Below are positions 24,258 to 31,711 of a DNA stretch of 54,837 nucleotides, one piece after another. The stretch comes from Candidatus Mediterraneibacter guildfordensis (lineage in GTDB: Bacteria > Bacillota > Clostridia > Lachnospirales > Lachnospiraceae), in assembly GCA_019112735.1 (NCBI GenBank), contig DXIS01000025.1:1-54837 (forward strand). Reading direction: 5' to 3'. Within the stretch, counting starts at the first letter, position 1; each line of letters opens with the position of its first letter. Below the pieces are notes generated by a model. That model did not search any database. It saw nothing but the letters and a program-made list of their open reading frames with translations, and was not told where the DNA came from. A program made the position numbers and the translations under genes.

Positions 24258-25091
24258 TTAACAGAAAGACTCTGACTCTTTTTTCAACGCAGCAAGCGTC
24301 TCGTCCAGATATCCGTCCACTCCAAAGGATTTTTCCTTAATATCTTCCGCAATGTACACTTCTCCGAGATTGATCGTTATATAGGCTGCATTCGGCTCTT
24401 TCGCCGTCAGCCGCATAAGAGGCGCTTTGATCAGCTGGTTTCTCCATCCGATCCCCAGTTCCAGGATCACCAGGTTTTTCCCGTGATATTTCTTCAGGAA
24501 AGCATCCAGACGTTCTTTCTCCGCTGCCGGCGGGATAAAATTCGGCCCGACCATATGGATCTTCATAGGGCCGCCGCATTCCGGACAGCAGGGAACCAGT
24601 TCCGACGGGATTTCCCCTCCCTGCTCTTTTGCCGCCATCTTCTCCGCCAGTTCCAGCACAGGATACAGCTTCTGATAACATCCGGACGCACACTGCATGG
24701 TCAGCCAGTTTCCTTCGATCTCACAGATCTTCTCCGGGTCAAAACCGCACATTTCAAAATGGCACTCCCCGTTGGACGTAATCACAAAATAGTCTTTCTC
24801 TCCTATGACCGCTTTCAGGTCTGACATCACCTTTGTCTCTTTATATTCACCGCAGTAATGATGGATCAGCCTGCTCCAGAACCCCCACTTCTCTTCTTCC
24901 GCAGGCCACTGCGCGCTCATGCCGTGCAGAATGCATGTCAGCCCGTATTTCTCTTTCAGGTCGCCGAACAGATCCTCGAACGCCTGATCATCCGCAAAGA
25001 GATGCAGTCCTTCCGTAATAGAAAGTCCATTGCTTGCGCCGATCAGGATGGCGTCCGCTCCTTTTATCTTTTCCGCAATTTTTCTGATCAT
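24258..25091 (-). CDS. Sirtuin-family protein, diverged (third of three)
   Basis: A 277-residue Sir2-fold protein with an NAD loop IGASNGLSITEG, zinc cysteines CASGC and CCPECGG, and LELGIGWRNQ. The TxN-x-D motif is TSNGE and the position of the catalytic His (HG in deacetylases) is Glu in EIEGNW, so ordinary deacylase chemistry is unlikely. It differs most from the class-M pattern among the three paralogues here. Its ATG overlaps the previous stop by 4 nt (ATGA). A tandem set of three with an Rrf2 regulator suggests one complex or pathway. ADP-ribosyl transfer or a binding role are possibilities. Confidence 0.85.
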   Translation of the reverse strand: MIRKIAEKIKGADAILIGASNGLSITEGLHLFADDQAFEDLFGDLKEKYGLTCILHGMSAQWPAEEEKWGFWSRLIHHYCGEYKETKVMSDLKAVIGEKDYFVITSNGECHFEMCGFDPEKICEIEGNWLTMQCASGCYQKLYPVLELAEKMAAKEQGGEIPSELVPCCPECGGPMKIHMVGPNFIPPAAEKERLDAFLKKYHGKNLVILELGIGWRNQLIKAPLMRLTAKEPNAAYITINLGEVYIAEDIKEKSFGVDGYLDETLAALKKESESFC

Positions 25092-25963
25092 CTGTACCGC
25101 TTCACCTCCTCTTTTAAACTGCCAAGGGTTTCCTTCAGGTCTCCTTCCAGATACAAACTTTTTCCCCGTAAATGCTCCGGTGCATGGGACGGCTTTTTAT
25201 TGAGGCATGCATAAAATACATTCCTGTTCTTTTCTGCCATCTCCCAGAAGGGCAGTTTGATCACGGACGGCGTCATCTCTCCTACCCCAAGCTCCAGCAG
25301 CAATACCTGACTGTCTCCCTGTTCTGCGATCCAATGCCGAAGAAAACGATGGTACTGTTCCGCCTGCTCTGCCCAATATTTTCCCTCGAGAAAACTGTCG
25401 TCCCGTACCCACGGGACCATCACTCTCCCGCATTTCCCGCACCTGGGGACCATATCTGTCTTAATCTTAACTCCGTCAATCAGCTGTTCTGTCATCGCTT
25501 CGACCATCCTGCGGGAATCGTAGAGAACATCCTCGCAGGGCTGGCTGCACTGGCAGTATTGAAAATCTCCCTGGAAAGCGCAGATCTGTTCCTTTGGGAA
25601 AACTTTAAAAAACTGCATATCCACATTGGTTGTCAGGATAAAACAGGGCTTTTGGCCCACGATTTCCTTCAGATCAAGGTACGTCTGTCCTGGAGGCGCC
25701 TCCCACATAAAGTGGATATACTGGCTGTAATATCCCCACTGTTCTTCATAGCTGGAGAAACAGTGATAAAATCCATCCAGCGGAGAACGGAACCCATAAT
25801 ACTCCCGGAACACATCTAATGACTCCCGAAGCGCAGGCGACCAGTGATAGTGGTCGTATCCCGCCGCAGAGGACAGGCCCGATCCGCCGCCTATCACAAT
25901 TGCGTCCGCCTGCATGATTTTTTCTGTCAGAAGTTTTTTTGCATCAGACATCACGAAATCCAT
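25088..25963 (-). CDS. Class-M-like sirtuin (second of three)
   Basis: A 291-residue Sir2-family protein: NAD loop GGGSGLSSAAG, TTNVDMQF motif, zinc site CQCSQPC with PRCGKCG, and LELGVGEMTP. The catalytic His position carries Gln (AFQGDF), as in class-M sirtuins (SirTM), where Gln replaces His and the reported activity is protein ADP-ribosylation. The known SirTM partners (macrodomain, GcvH-like lipoyl carrier, lipoate ligase) are not in the window. The ATG at 25963 overlaps the previous stop (TGATG) with GGAGA upstream; a TTG at 25966 is less likely. Confidence 0.87.
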   Translation of the reverse strand: MDFVMSDAKKLLTEKIMQADAIVIGGGSGLSSAAGYDHYHWSPALRESLDVFREYYGFRSPLDGFYHCFSSYEEQWGYYSQYIHFMWEAPPGQTYLDLKEIVGQKPCFILTTNVDMQFFKVFPKEQICAFQGDFQYCQCSQPCEDVLYDSRRMVEAMTEQLIDGVKIKTDMVPRCGKCGRVMVPWVRDDSFLEGKYWAEQAEQYHRFLRHWIAEQGDSQVLLLELGVGEMTPSVIKLPFWEMAEKNRNVFYACLNKKPSHAPEHLRGKSLYLEGDLKETLGSLKEEVKRYR

Positions 25964-26940
25964 CAATGCGTCTCCTTCCGTCCGGTCAATTCCGCCGCAT
26001 CCCTTAAGACTTTTGCAATATCCCCCACGATCGTCATCCCTTTATCTTCAATCTGCTGAGGCAGGAAATCATATTTGTCATTCACCGCGATGTACCGTGC
26101 ATGGGGCAGGGAAAGCGTCAGATTCCAGAATGGCTCCTGGATAAACATCGGCGTCAGCCTCCCCACTCCCAGTTCCAGAAACAGGATTTTTCTTTCCCTG
26201 TTTTTCAGAATATAATCAGAAATCTTCTGATACTCTCCCTCATATTTCCCACCCTGGAGGAAATTGCCATATCCCCGCACCCACGGGAACGCCTCGCCAC
26301 CGCAGTGGGGACAGCGGGGGATCAGATCGGAAGAGACATATGTGCTGTCCCCCATCGAACGGATCATCTCTTTCACCTGCTCCACAGCATCCCAGGTGTC
26401 ATCCGTGCAGCACTTCGCGCACTGGAAGAACCGGTGGTCGCCCTGGATCTCACTGACCTTTTCCTCCGGATAAAGCTTCACGAACTGAGTATCCTGATTG
26501 GTCGTCAGGATGAAGAAATCCTTTCCCGCAAGCATCCGGTCCAGATCCAGATACGGCTCCCGCACCGGCGCGTTCTGCGTTGTGTTCAGGAAGGTCGCCA
26601 CATATCCCCAGTGCTCCTCTCTTGACGGAAACGGATACTGCATTCCCGCAAATGCGCCCTGGAAGCCATATTTTTCTGCAAATTTCCCGAAATATTTCCG
26701 ATAGGAGGCGTTATCTTCATAGTAAAAATCCCCGCCTCCTGCCGCTGACAGTCCGGACGCGCCGCCGACTACGATGCATTCAGCCTCGTTCAGCTCCCGC
26801 ACCAGCCGGCTGATCTGCTCCGGATACGGCAGCGGCTTTTTCTCCGTAAGTATATACGGCGTCTTCCCGGACGCATACATTCCATAATATTTTGAGAAAT
26901 TCATCTGTGTCTGCATGACAAGTTCTTCATAAAATGTCAT
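25963..26940 (-). CDS. Class-M-like sirtuin (first of three)
   Basis: A 325-residue Sir2-family protein, the first gene of the sirtuin operon. It has an N-terminal extension of about 40 residues, NAD loop GGASGLSAAGG, TTNQDTQF, EIQGDH with Gln at the catalytic His position, zinc cysteines CAKCC and PRCPHCGG, and LELGVGRLTP. The pattern fits class-M (ADP-ribosylating) sirtuins better than deacetylases. AAAGGAGAAA precedes the ATG. The promoter is at 27002-27030, overlapping the divergent Rrf2 promoter. Confidence 0.87.
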   Translation of the reverse strand: MTFYEELVMQTQMNFSKYYGMYASGKTPYILTEKKPLPYPEQISRLVRELNEAECIVVGGASGLSAAGGGDFYYEDNASYRKYFGKFAEKYGFQGAFAGMQYPFPSREEHWGYVATFLNTTQNAPVREPYLDLDRMLAGKDFFILTTNQDTQFVKLYPEEKVSEIQGDHRFFQCAKCCTDDTWDAVEQVKEMIRSMGDSTYVSSDLIPRCPHCGGEAFPWVRGYGNFLQGGKYEGEYQKISDYILKNRERKILFLELGVGRLTPMFIQEPFWNLTLSLPHARYIAVNDKYDFLPQQIEDKGMTIVGDIAKVLRDAAELTGRKETH

Positions 26941-27001
26941 AATATTTCTCCTTTTCCTTAACCCGCTTCTTTATTGTTAATTTTATTTTAACATCAGTTT
27001 C

Positions 27002-27044
27002 AGTCTAGCATCCGGTTGCCTTTCTGTCAATATGCTGTTATAAT
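27002..27044. promoter_or_regulatory. Overlapping divergent promoters, sirtuin operon / rrf2
   Basis: Minus strand: TTGACA (27030-27025), 17-nt spacer, TAGACT (27007-27002) for the sirtuins. Plus strand: TTGCCT (27016-27021), 17-nt spacer, TATAAT (27039-27044) for the Rrf2 gene. The two promoters interleave, so one bound regulator could block or switch both. Confidence 0.75.
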
Positions 27045-27071
27045 TAAATTTATATTCAGGAGGACATATTT

Positions 27072-27494
27072 ATGAAATATTCAACCAGACTCAGCGATGC
27101 CGTCCATATCCTTGCCTTTATTGCACTGAATCCAAACGGCTCCCTCTCCAGCAGCAGTATCGCGGAAAGCCTGCACACGAATCCGGGCTGTGTACGCCAG
27201 CTCATGTCCGCTCTTCGCCGCGCCGGACTTATTTCAAGCGTGAAAGGACATCCGAGACCTGCACTTACCAGAATCCCGGCGTTAATTACTTTGTTGGATG
27301 TATACAGGGCAGTGGAAGGAGAAAAACCTCTGCTGCATCTGGATACTCATACCAACCCGGAATGCGGCGTCGGAATTTATATTCAGTTGTCTCTTCAGGT
27401 TTTTTTTGACCAGATCCAGGAAACGGCGGAAAAAGAAATGAAATCAGTCACTCTTCAGGACATTCTTAACCAATATTATAAAAAAACGTCCTGA
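27072..27494 (+). CDS. Rrf2-family transcriptional regulator
   Basis: A 140-residue winged-helix Rrf2 protein beginning MKYSTRLSDAVHIL, with recognition region SIAESLHTNPGCVRQLMSALRR. The three-cysteine Fe-S site of IscR/NsrR is not present: only two Cys are seen (NPGC and PECG), so it more resembles the YwnA/cluster-free branch, possibly with Cys-based thiol sensing. CAGGAGGA precedes the ATG. It faces the sirtuin operon and shares its control region, so it is the probable regulator of those genes. Confidence 0.88.
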   Translation: MKYSTRLSDAVHILAFIALNPNGSLSSSSIAESLHTNPGCVRQLMSALRRAGLISSVKGHPRPALTRIPALITLLDVYRAVEGEKPLLHLDTHTNPECGVGIYIQLSLQVFFDQIQETAEKEMKSVTLQDILNQYYKKTS

Positions 27495-27539
27495 TTTTTC
27501 TGAATTTTTCACAAATAATTTTTTTCTGGCAGTTTTTTC

Positions 27540-27568
27540 TTGATTTTTGTTTTTCACTCTGCTAAACT
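27540..27568 (+). promoter_or_regulatory. amtB promoter
   Basis: TTGATT (27540-27545), 17-nt spacer, TAAACT (27563-27568); the start of transcription would be near 27575, directly before the regulatory hairpins at 27579. Confidence 0.55.
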
Positions 27569-27578
27569 TACCCGCATA

Positions 27579-27643
27579 AGACAAAGACGTCTGACGTTGA
27601 GGCGAATGAAACGCCCTCACCGCTCAGGCGTCTTTTCTTTTTT
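27579..27643 (+). promoter_or_regulatory. amtB leader: AAAGAC hexaloop hairpin overlapping a terminator
   Basis: AGAC-AAAGAC-GTCT (27579-27592) forms a 4-bp stem with hexaloop AAAGAC (A at position 1, G at 4). Its 3' arm is inside the 5' arm of a strong terminator: GACG/CGTC (27586-27589 with 27629-27632), CTGA/TCAG and GAGGCG/CGCCCTC, followed by a T-rich run 27633-27643. The two folds exclude each other. This matches ANTAR-protein target design, although only one hexaloop hairpin is seen where two are usual. Confidence 0.65.
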
Positions 27644-27700
27644 GCATAAAGCGATTTTCATGAGAATCCGTTCACTCTGATGGAAATGGGAGGTATTTCT

Positions 27701-28939
27701 ATGGATACTGGAAACACTGGATTTATAATGATCTGCGCGGCGCTTGTCTTTATCATGACGCCGGGCCTGGCTTTCTTCTACGGGGGACTTGTCAGGAGAA
27801 AAAATGTTGTAAACACAATGATGGCCTGCGTTGCCATTATGGGCCTTTCCGTATTTATGTGGACGCTGTTCGGATATTCGCTCGCATTCGGGAGCGATCA
27901 CGGCGGTGTGATCGGAAGCCTGGAATGGCTGGGGCTTAACGGGGTCGGATGGGATGCAGGCCCCTATTCAGACAGCATCCCGCATCTGGTATACTGCGCG
28001 TTTCAGATGATGTTCGCCATGATCACCCCGGCGCTTATTACCGGCGCGGTGGTCGGCAGGATGAAGTTCAAAGCACTGTTTGCCTTCATCGTCCTCTGGT
28101 CCGTCATCGTCTACTACCCGATGGCCCACATGGTATGGGGCCAGGGCGGATTTCTGGCGGAGATCGGCTCGGTTGATTTTGCCGGAGGAAATGTGGTACA
28201 TATCAGCTCCGGCGTGAGCGCCCTGGTGCTCGCTGTTTATCTTGGCAGAAGACGCGGTTACGAGAAGACTTCTTACCGCATTCACAATATTCCTTTCGTT
28301 GTGCTCGGAGCCGCACTTCTGTGGTTTGGATGGTACGGGTTCAACGCCGGGAGCGCCCTCGCGGCGGACGGACTTGCCGCACATGCATTTATGACGACGT
28401 CCATCTCTGCGGCGACCGCCCTCCTCTCCTGGATGCTGATCGATACAGTCAAAGACGGAAAGCCGACACTGGTCGGCGCGTCCACCGGCCTGGTGGTCGG
28501 TCTGGTCGCTATCACACCGGGCGCAGGATTCGTCCCGGTCTGGGCATCCTTTATCATCGGCGCGCTTGTCAGCCCGATCTGCTATTGTATGATGAATGTG
28601 ATTAAACACAGACTCAAAGTGGACGACGCCCTGGACGCTTTCGGATGCCACGGCATCGGCGGGATCTGGGGCGGCATCGCCACCGGTCTGTTCGGACAGA
28701 ATGCCATCAACCCGGTTGCTCAGTGGGACGGCCTTGTATTCGGCGAAACACGTCTTTTCACCGCACAGATCCTGAGTATCCTGGTTACGATCGCAGTCGC
28801 GGTCGTGGGATCACTGATCTGCATCGGCATCATCCGGATCTTCACGAAGCTCCGTGTTGATGAAAAAGACGAAGCGCTCGGCCTTGATATCACACAGCAT
28901 GGCGAGCATGCTTATCCGTCCTTCAATGGTTTCGACTAA
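27701..28939 (+). CDS. amtB: Ammonium transporter AmtB
   Basis: A 412-residue Amt/Mep/Rh channel with 11 expected membrane segments. The pore twin-His motifs are visible as DFAGGNVVHISSG and DAFGCHGIGGIWGG, and PGLAFFYGGLVRRKN marks the N-terminus. It takes up NH4+ across the cytoplasmic membrane. ATG 27701 is chosen because GGGAGGT lies 8 nt upstream; an ATG at 27680 is unsupported. It is followed by a PII gene, the classic amtB-glnK pair, and preceded by a terminator-containing leader that should tie expression to nitrogen status. Confidence 0.96.
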   Translation: MDTGNTGFIMICAALVFIMTPGLAFFYGGLVRRKNVVNTMMACVAIMGLSVFMWTLFGYSLAFGSDHGGVIGSLEWLGLNGVGWDAGPYSDSIPHLVYCAFQMMFAMITPALITGAVVGRMKFKALFAFIVLWSVIVYYPMAHMVWGQGGFLAEIGSVDFAGGNVVHISSGVSALVLAVYLGRRRGYEKTSYRIHNIPFVVLGAALLWFGWYGFNAGSALAADGLAAHAFMTTSISAATALLSWMLIDTVKDGKPTLVGASTGLVVGLVAITPGAGFVPVWASFIIGALVSPICYCMMNVIKHRLKVDDALDAFGCHGIGGIWGGIATGLFGQNAINPVAQWDGLVFGETRLFTAQILSILVTIAVAVVGSLICIGIIRIFTKLRVDEKDEALGLDITQHGEHAYPSFNGFD

Positions 28940-28975
28940 ATACGTCAAAAACAGATTAGAACAGGAGGAAACATT

Positions 28976-29332
28976 ATGCTGATCAAAGTAGAGGCAATCG
29001 TCAGGGAAGAAATGTTCGAGGATGTGAAAGCCGCCCTGAACCAGATCGAAGTAAACGGCATCACCGTCTCCCAGGTCATGGGATGCGGCGCCCAGAAGGG
29101 ATACAGCGAGATCATACGCGGCTCCGAAGTCGATCTTGTCCTTCTTCCGAAGGTAAAATTTGAGATTGTCGTCTCATCCGAAGAATGGGAGAAAAAGGTG
29201 ATCGATGCGATCCGCGAAGCCGCTTTCACCGGTGAAATGGGCGACGGCAAGATCTTCAGCTATGAGATCCGCAGCGCCACAAAGATCCGCACCGGCGAGA
29301 CCGGGTATGATGCGCTGCAGTCGCAGGCTTAA
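28976..29332 (+). CDS. glnK: PII nitrogen regulatory protein (GlnK-type)
   Basis: A 118-residue PII protein with GCGAQKGYSEIIRG leading into the T-loop, LPKVKFEIVV after it, and TGEMGDGKIF for the C-terminal PII signature. The T-loop reads IIRGSEVDLV where E. coli GlnB has Tyr46 and the uridylylated Tyr51, so uridylylation is impossible at the standard site; control would be by ATP/ADP and 2-oxoglutarate alone. It is coupled to amtB (AGGAGGAA site, 36-nt gap) and is expected to gate AmtB. Confidence 0.93.
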   Translation: MLIKVEAIVREEMFEDVKAALNQIEVNGITVSQVMGCGAQKGYSEIIRGSEVDLVLLPKVKFEIVVSSEEWEKKVIDAIREAAFTGEMGDGKIFSYEIRSATKIRTGETGYDALQSQA

Positions 29333-29359
29333 TATAGTTTCAGAATATCGCATTATACA

Positions 29360-29394
29360 ATACGGGGAACTGCCGTCTCAGCAGTTCCCCGTAT
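29360..29394. terminator. Bidirectional terminator between glnK and amrS
   Basis: ATACGGGGAACTGC (29360-29373) pairs perfectly with GCAGTTCCCCGTAT (29381-29394) over a 7-nt loop. It lies between converging genes and contains the stop codon of the radical SAM gene. Confidence 0.8.
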
Positions 29395-30208
29395 ATACAT
29401 TCTTCAGATATTTCTTTGCCGTATCCTTAAGCCGGTATACGGTTTCCACTTCTGTTGCATCCCGGTCCATCATCCGGTATCGCGGGAAAAAGCGTGTCAC
29501 ATGGAGGCTGATCTTTGGATCTACCGAAGCAATCCACTCTGCCTCCCGCTCCATTTCATCCGTCCGGTCATTCTCCCCAGGCACGATCAGGGTGGTCAGT
29601 TCCACATGGCAGTCCGCAGCCGCACGAGTGATAAAGCGCTTTACGACCTCGAGCTCCCCGCCAAGTTTCCGGTAATATTCCTCTGTGAAGCCTTTCAGGT
29701 CAATGTTCATAGCGTCAATATACGGGATCAGTTCTTCCAGGACCTGAAGTTCCGCCGTACCGTTGGTGACCAGCACATTTTTCATGCCCCGCTCACGGAT
29801 GAGTCTGGCCGTATCCCGCACATACTCATAATCGATCAGCGGTTCATTGTAGGTAAATGCGATCCCGATATTGCCTTCCGGCCTGCACTGTTCCGCCAGA
29901 TCTGCGAGTTCTTCCGGCGTCATCATGCGCCATTCTGCCTTCTCTGCCCCGTTCATGGATATGTCATGATTCTGACAGAACGGGCAGGACAGATTGCATC
30001 CGTAACTGCCTGCAGACAGGATGCGGCTTCCCGGGAAGAAATCACGGAGCGGTTTCTTCTCGATGGGATCAAGCGCCAGCGCCGTGATCTTCCCGTAGTT
30101 ATCACAGATGATCCTTCCCTCTTTATTCTTTCTTGCCCTGCATCTGCCATACTGCCCGTCCCGTAGACGGCAGTGATGAAAGCAGACCGGACATACAGCT
30201 TCTCTCAC
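29378..30208 (-). CDS. amrS: AmmeMemoRadiSam system radical SAM enzyme (AmrS)
   Basis: A 276-residue radical SAM protein. The [4Fe-4S]-SAM motif is GCNLSCPFCQN (CxxxCxxC), preceded by an N-terminal Cys set (CPVCFHHCRL, GRCRAR) typical of this pyruvate-formate-lyase-activase-like family. YNEPLIDYEY and MNIDLKGF are conserved barrel motifs. The start is GTG 30208, overlapping the stop of the upstream Memo-AMMECR1 gene by 4 nt. The reaction of this system is not established in most bacteria. Confidence 0.92.
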   Translation of the reverse strand: MREAVCPVCFHHCRLRDGQYGRCRARKNKEGRIICDNYGKITALALDPIEKKPLRDFFPGSRILSAGSYGCNLSCPFCQNHDISMNGAEKAEWRMMTPEELADLAEQCRPEGNIGIAFTYNEPLIDYEYVRDTARLIRERGMKNVLVTNGTAELQVLEELIPYIDAMNIDLKGFTEEYYRKLGGELEVVKRFITRAAADCHVELTTLIVPGENDRTDEMEREAEWIASVDPKISLHVTRFFPRYRMMDRDATEVETVYRLKDTAKKYLKNVYTGNC

Positions 30209-31593
30209 TGATGCCTCACCACCTCAAAACGTTCCAGCACAATGTCATCCGCATCCCCAGGGATGCCGGCTTTCTGTCTGGCAATCGCGATCTGTTCTTC
30301 CACCGTGTCCACCCCTTCCAGATTCGGAAGGAGCAGCCCTCTCCGGTATCCGCGGCTCACGACCACGCCGTACCGTTTCACATCCAGTTCATCCGGAGAG
30401 CTGATCCTTTCGGTATCGCCCAGGACATCTACACTGTACACGAGGCTGTCCAGTTCCTCCCTCTCCACCGCATGAAACCTGGGATCCCGGGTTGCCGCAC
30501 TGACGGCATTTTCTATGATCTCTCCGGCAATGCTGCCCTGCACAGCGGAAATGGTCCCGATGCATCCCCTGAGCCGTCCGTCCTTTTTCAGCGAGACGAA
30601 AACACCGGCCCGCCGATCATACATTTCCTGCGGAAGACCGTCCGGCACACGGATCTTTCTGCCGGTGCGCACATAAGTCTCGATGGTCTCCCGGGCCAGA
30701 CGTACGTATACATCCTCCGCTTCCTTTCGTTTCGCGGCTTTCTCCTCTTCCCTTTTCCGATATGCTTCGAGGAAAAAGCGGTCCGGATCCCACCCCGTCA
30801 CCTCATAAGTGCATATCCCGTAACCGACGCCGAAAGTCCCTTCATAGGACAGCCGCTCCGTCTTCACCGCCAGCCCGTCCAGCGCACCGGCCATGATCGT
30901 AAAAGAACGGTGTCCGCACTCCGCAACTTTCTCACAGAAACTGTCCGTAAAATCAAAAAGCTCCCCGAATGCGGCACGGCCCATCACATCCATGATCCGG
31001 GCGTCATACTCCGGTCCTTCTTTCTGGAACCCGTACGGCCCGTCTTCTTTCAGCTTATGGGACAGATCGCCGCTTCCGATGACCGCAATACTCCGGTCCA
31101 GAAGTTCCGCCGCCTTCCGGATGCACTGTCCCAGTTCATAATGTACGGCCAGGGGCAGACCGGACAGGCCGATCCGGACCAGCCGGTAATCTCTGTCATA
31201 CTGATCCAGAAACCAGAGCGGCACCATGGTCCCGTGATCCAGATAAGGATCCCGTTCCCCCAGCGTGCCGGCCGGGATATCTCTCGCTTCCGCCTCCTGC
31301 TCCAGAAGTCCCGTGAACTCTGTATCATATTCTACCCGGAACTTTACCTGGGGCGCACGGAAACGGGCAAAATTTCCCGTCGTTCCTTTTCCCGGGGAAA
31401 TGTGAAAATAATCTGTATACATCACGGAATGAGGCGAGATCACCACCACCGTATCCGGTTTCCACTGGGCGATCTTCCGGGCCGCCTGATGATAGGCATC
31501 CACAGTCGCCTGTATTTTTCCTTCCTCCCCACGGCCGATCTCAGGCACGATCAGCGGCGGATGGGGAACCATCACAGCACCTTTTACTGACAT
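30205..31593 (-). CDS. Memo-AMMECR1 fusion (AmmeMemoRadiSam proteins B and A)
   Basis: A 462-residue fusion. Residues 1-265 are a Memo/LigB class III extradiol dioxygenase-like domain (PHPPLIVPEIGRG, ISPHSVMYTDYF, SGDLSHKL), and residues about 290-460 are AMMECR1 with the signature LRGCIGT. A charged helix (about 272-285) links them. GGAGG precedes the ATG. Together with the radical SAM protein it forms a two-gene AmmeMemoRadiSam operon. In eukaryotes these are separate proteins of poorly known function. A weak promoter with TATACT near 31633 is visible upstream. Confidence 0.9.
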   Translation of the reverse strand: MSVKGAVMVPHPPLIVPEIGRGEEGKIQATVDAYHQAARKIAQWKPDTVVVISPHSVMYTDYFHISPGKGTTGNFARFRAPQVKFRVEYDTEFTGLLEQEAEARDIPAGTLGERDPYLDHGTMVPLWFLDQYDRDYRLVRIGLSGLPLAVHYELGQCIRKAAELLDRSIAVIGSGDLSHKLKEDGPYGFQKEGPEYDARIMDVMGRAAFGELFDFTDSFCEKVAECGHRSFTIMAGALDGLAVKTERLSYEGTFGVGYGICTYEVTGWDPDRFFLEAYRKREEEKAAKRKEAEDVYVRLARETIETYVRTGRKIRVPDGLPQEMYDRRAGVFVSLKKDGRLRGCIGTISAVQGSIAGEIIENAVSAATRDPRFHAVEREELDSLVYSVDVLGDTERISSPDELDVKRYGVVVSRGYRRGLLLPNLEGVDTVEEQIAIARQKAGIPGDADDIVLERFEVVRHQ

Positions 31594-31661
31594 CTTCCTT
31601 TCCTCCTTTCCAGCCTTCTGTTACTCTTTAGTATACCACTGACGCTTCCCCTGTGAAATAC

Positions 31662-31690
31662 AAAACAGCAGCCGTGACGACTGCTGTTTT
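31662..31690 (-). terminator. Terminator after the Na+/solute symporter gene
   Basis: AAAACAGCAG (31662-31671) pairs perfectly with CTGCTGTTTT (31681-31690) over a 9-nt loop, 22 nt beyond the symporter stop. Confidence 0.8.
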
Positions 31691-31711
31691 GATCATCTGT
31701 TTATTCAGTTT

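Noticed and set aside
27520..27545. Sigma-54 promoter (CTGGCA ... TTGA) upstream of amtB
   Set aside because: The GG and GC elements are not at the required spacing and the second GC is missing; a sigma-70 promoter fits better.
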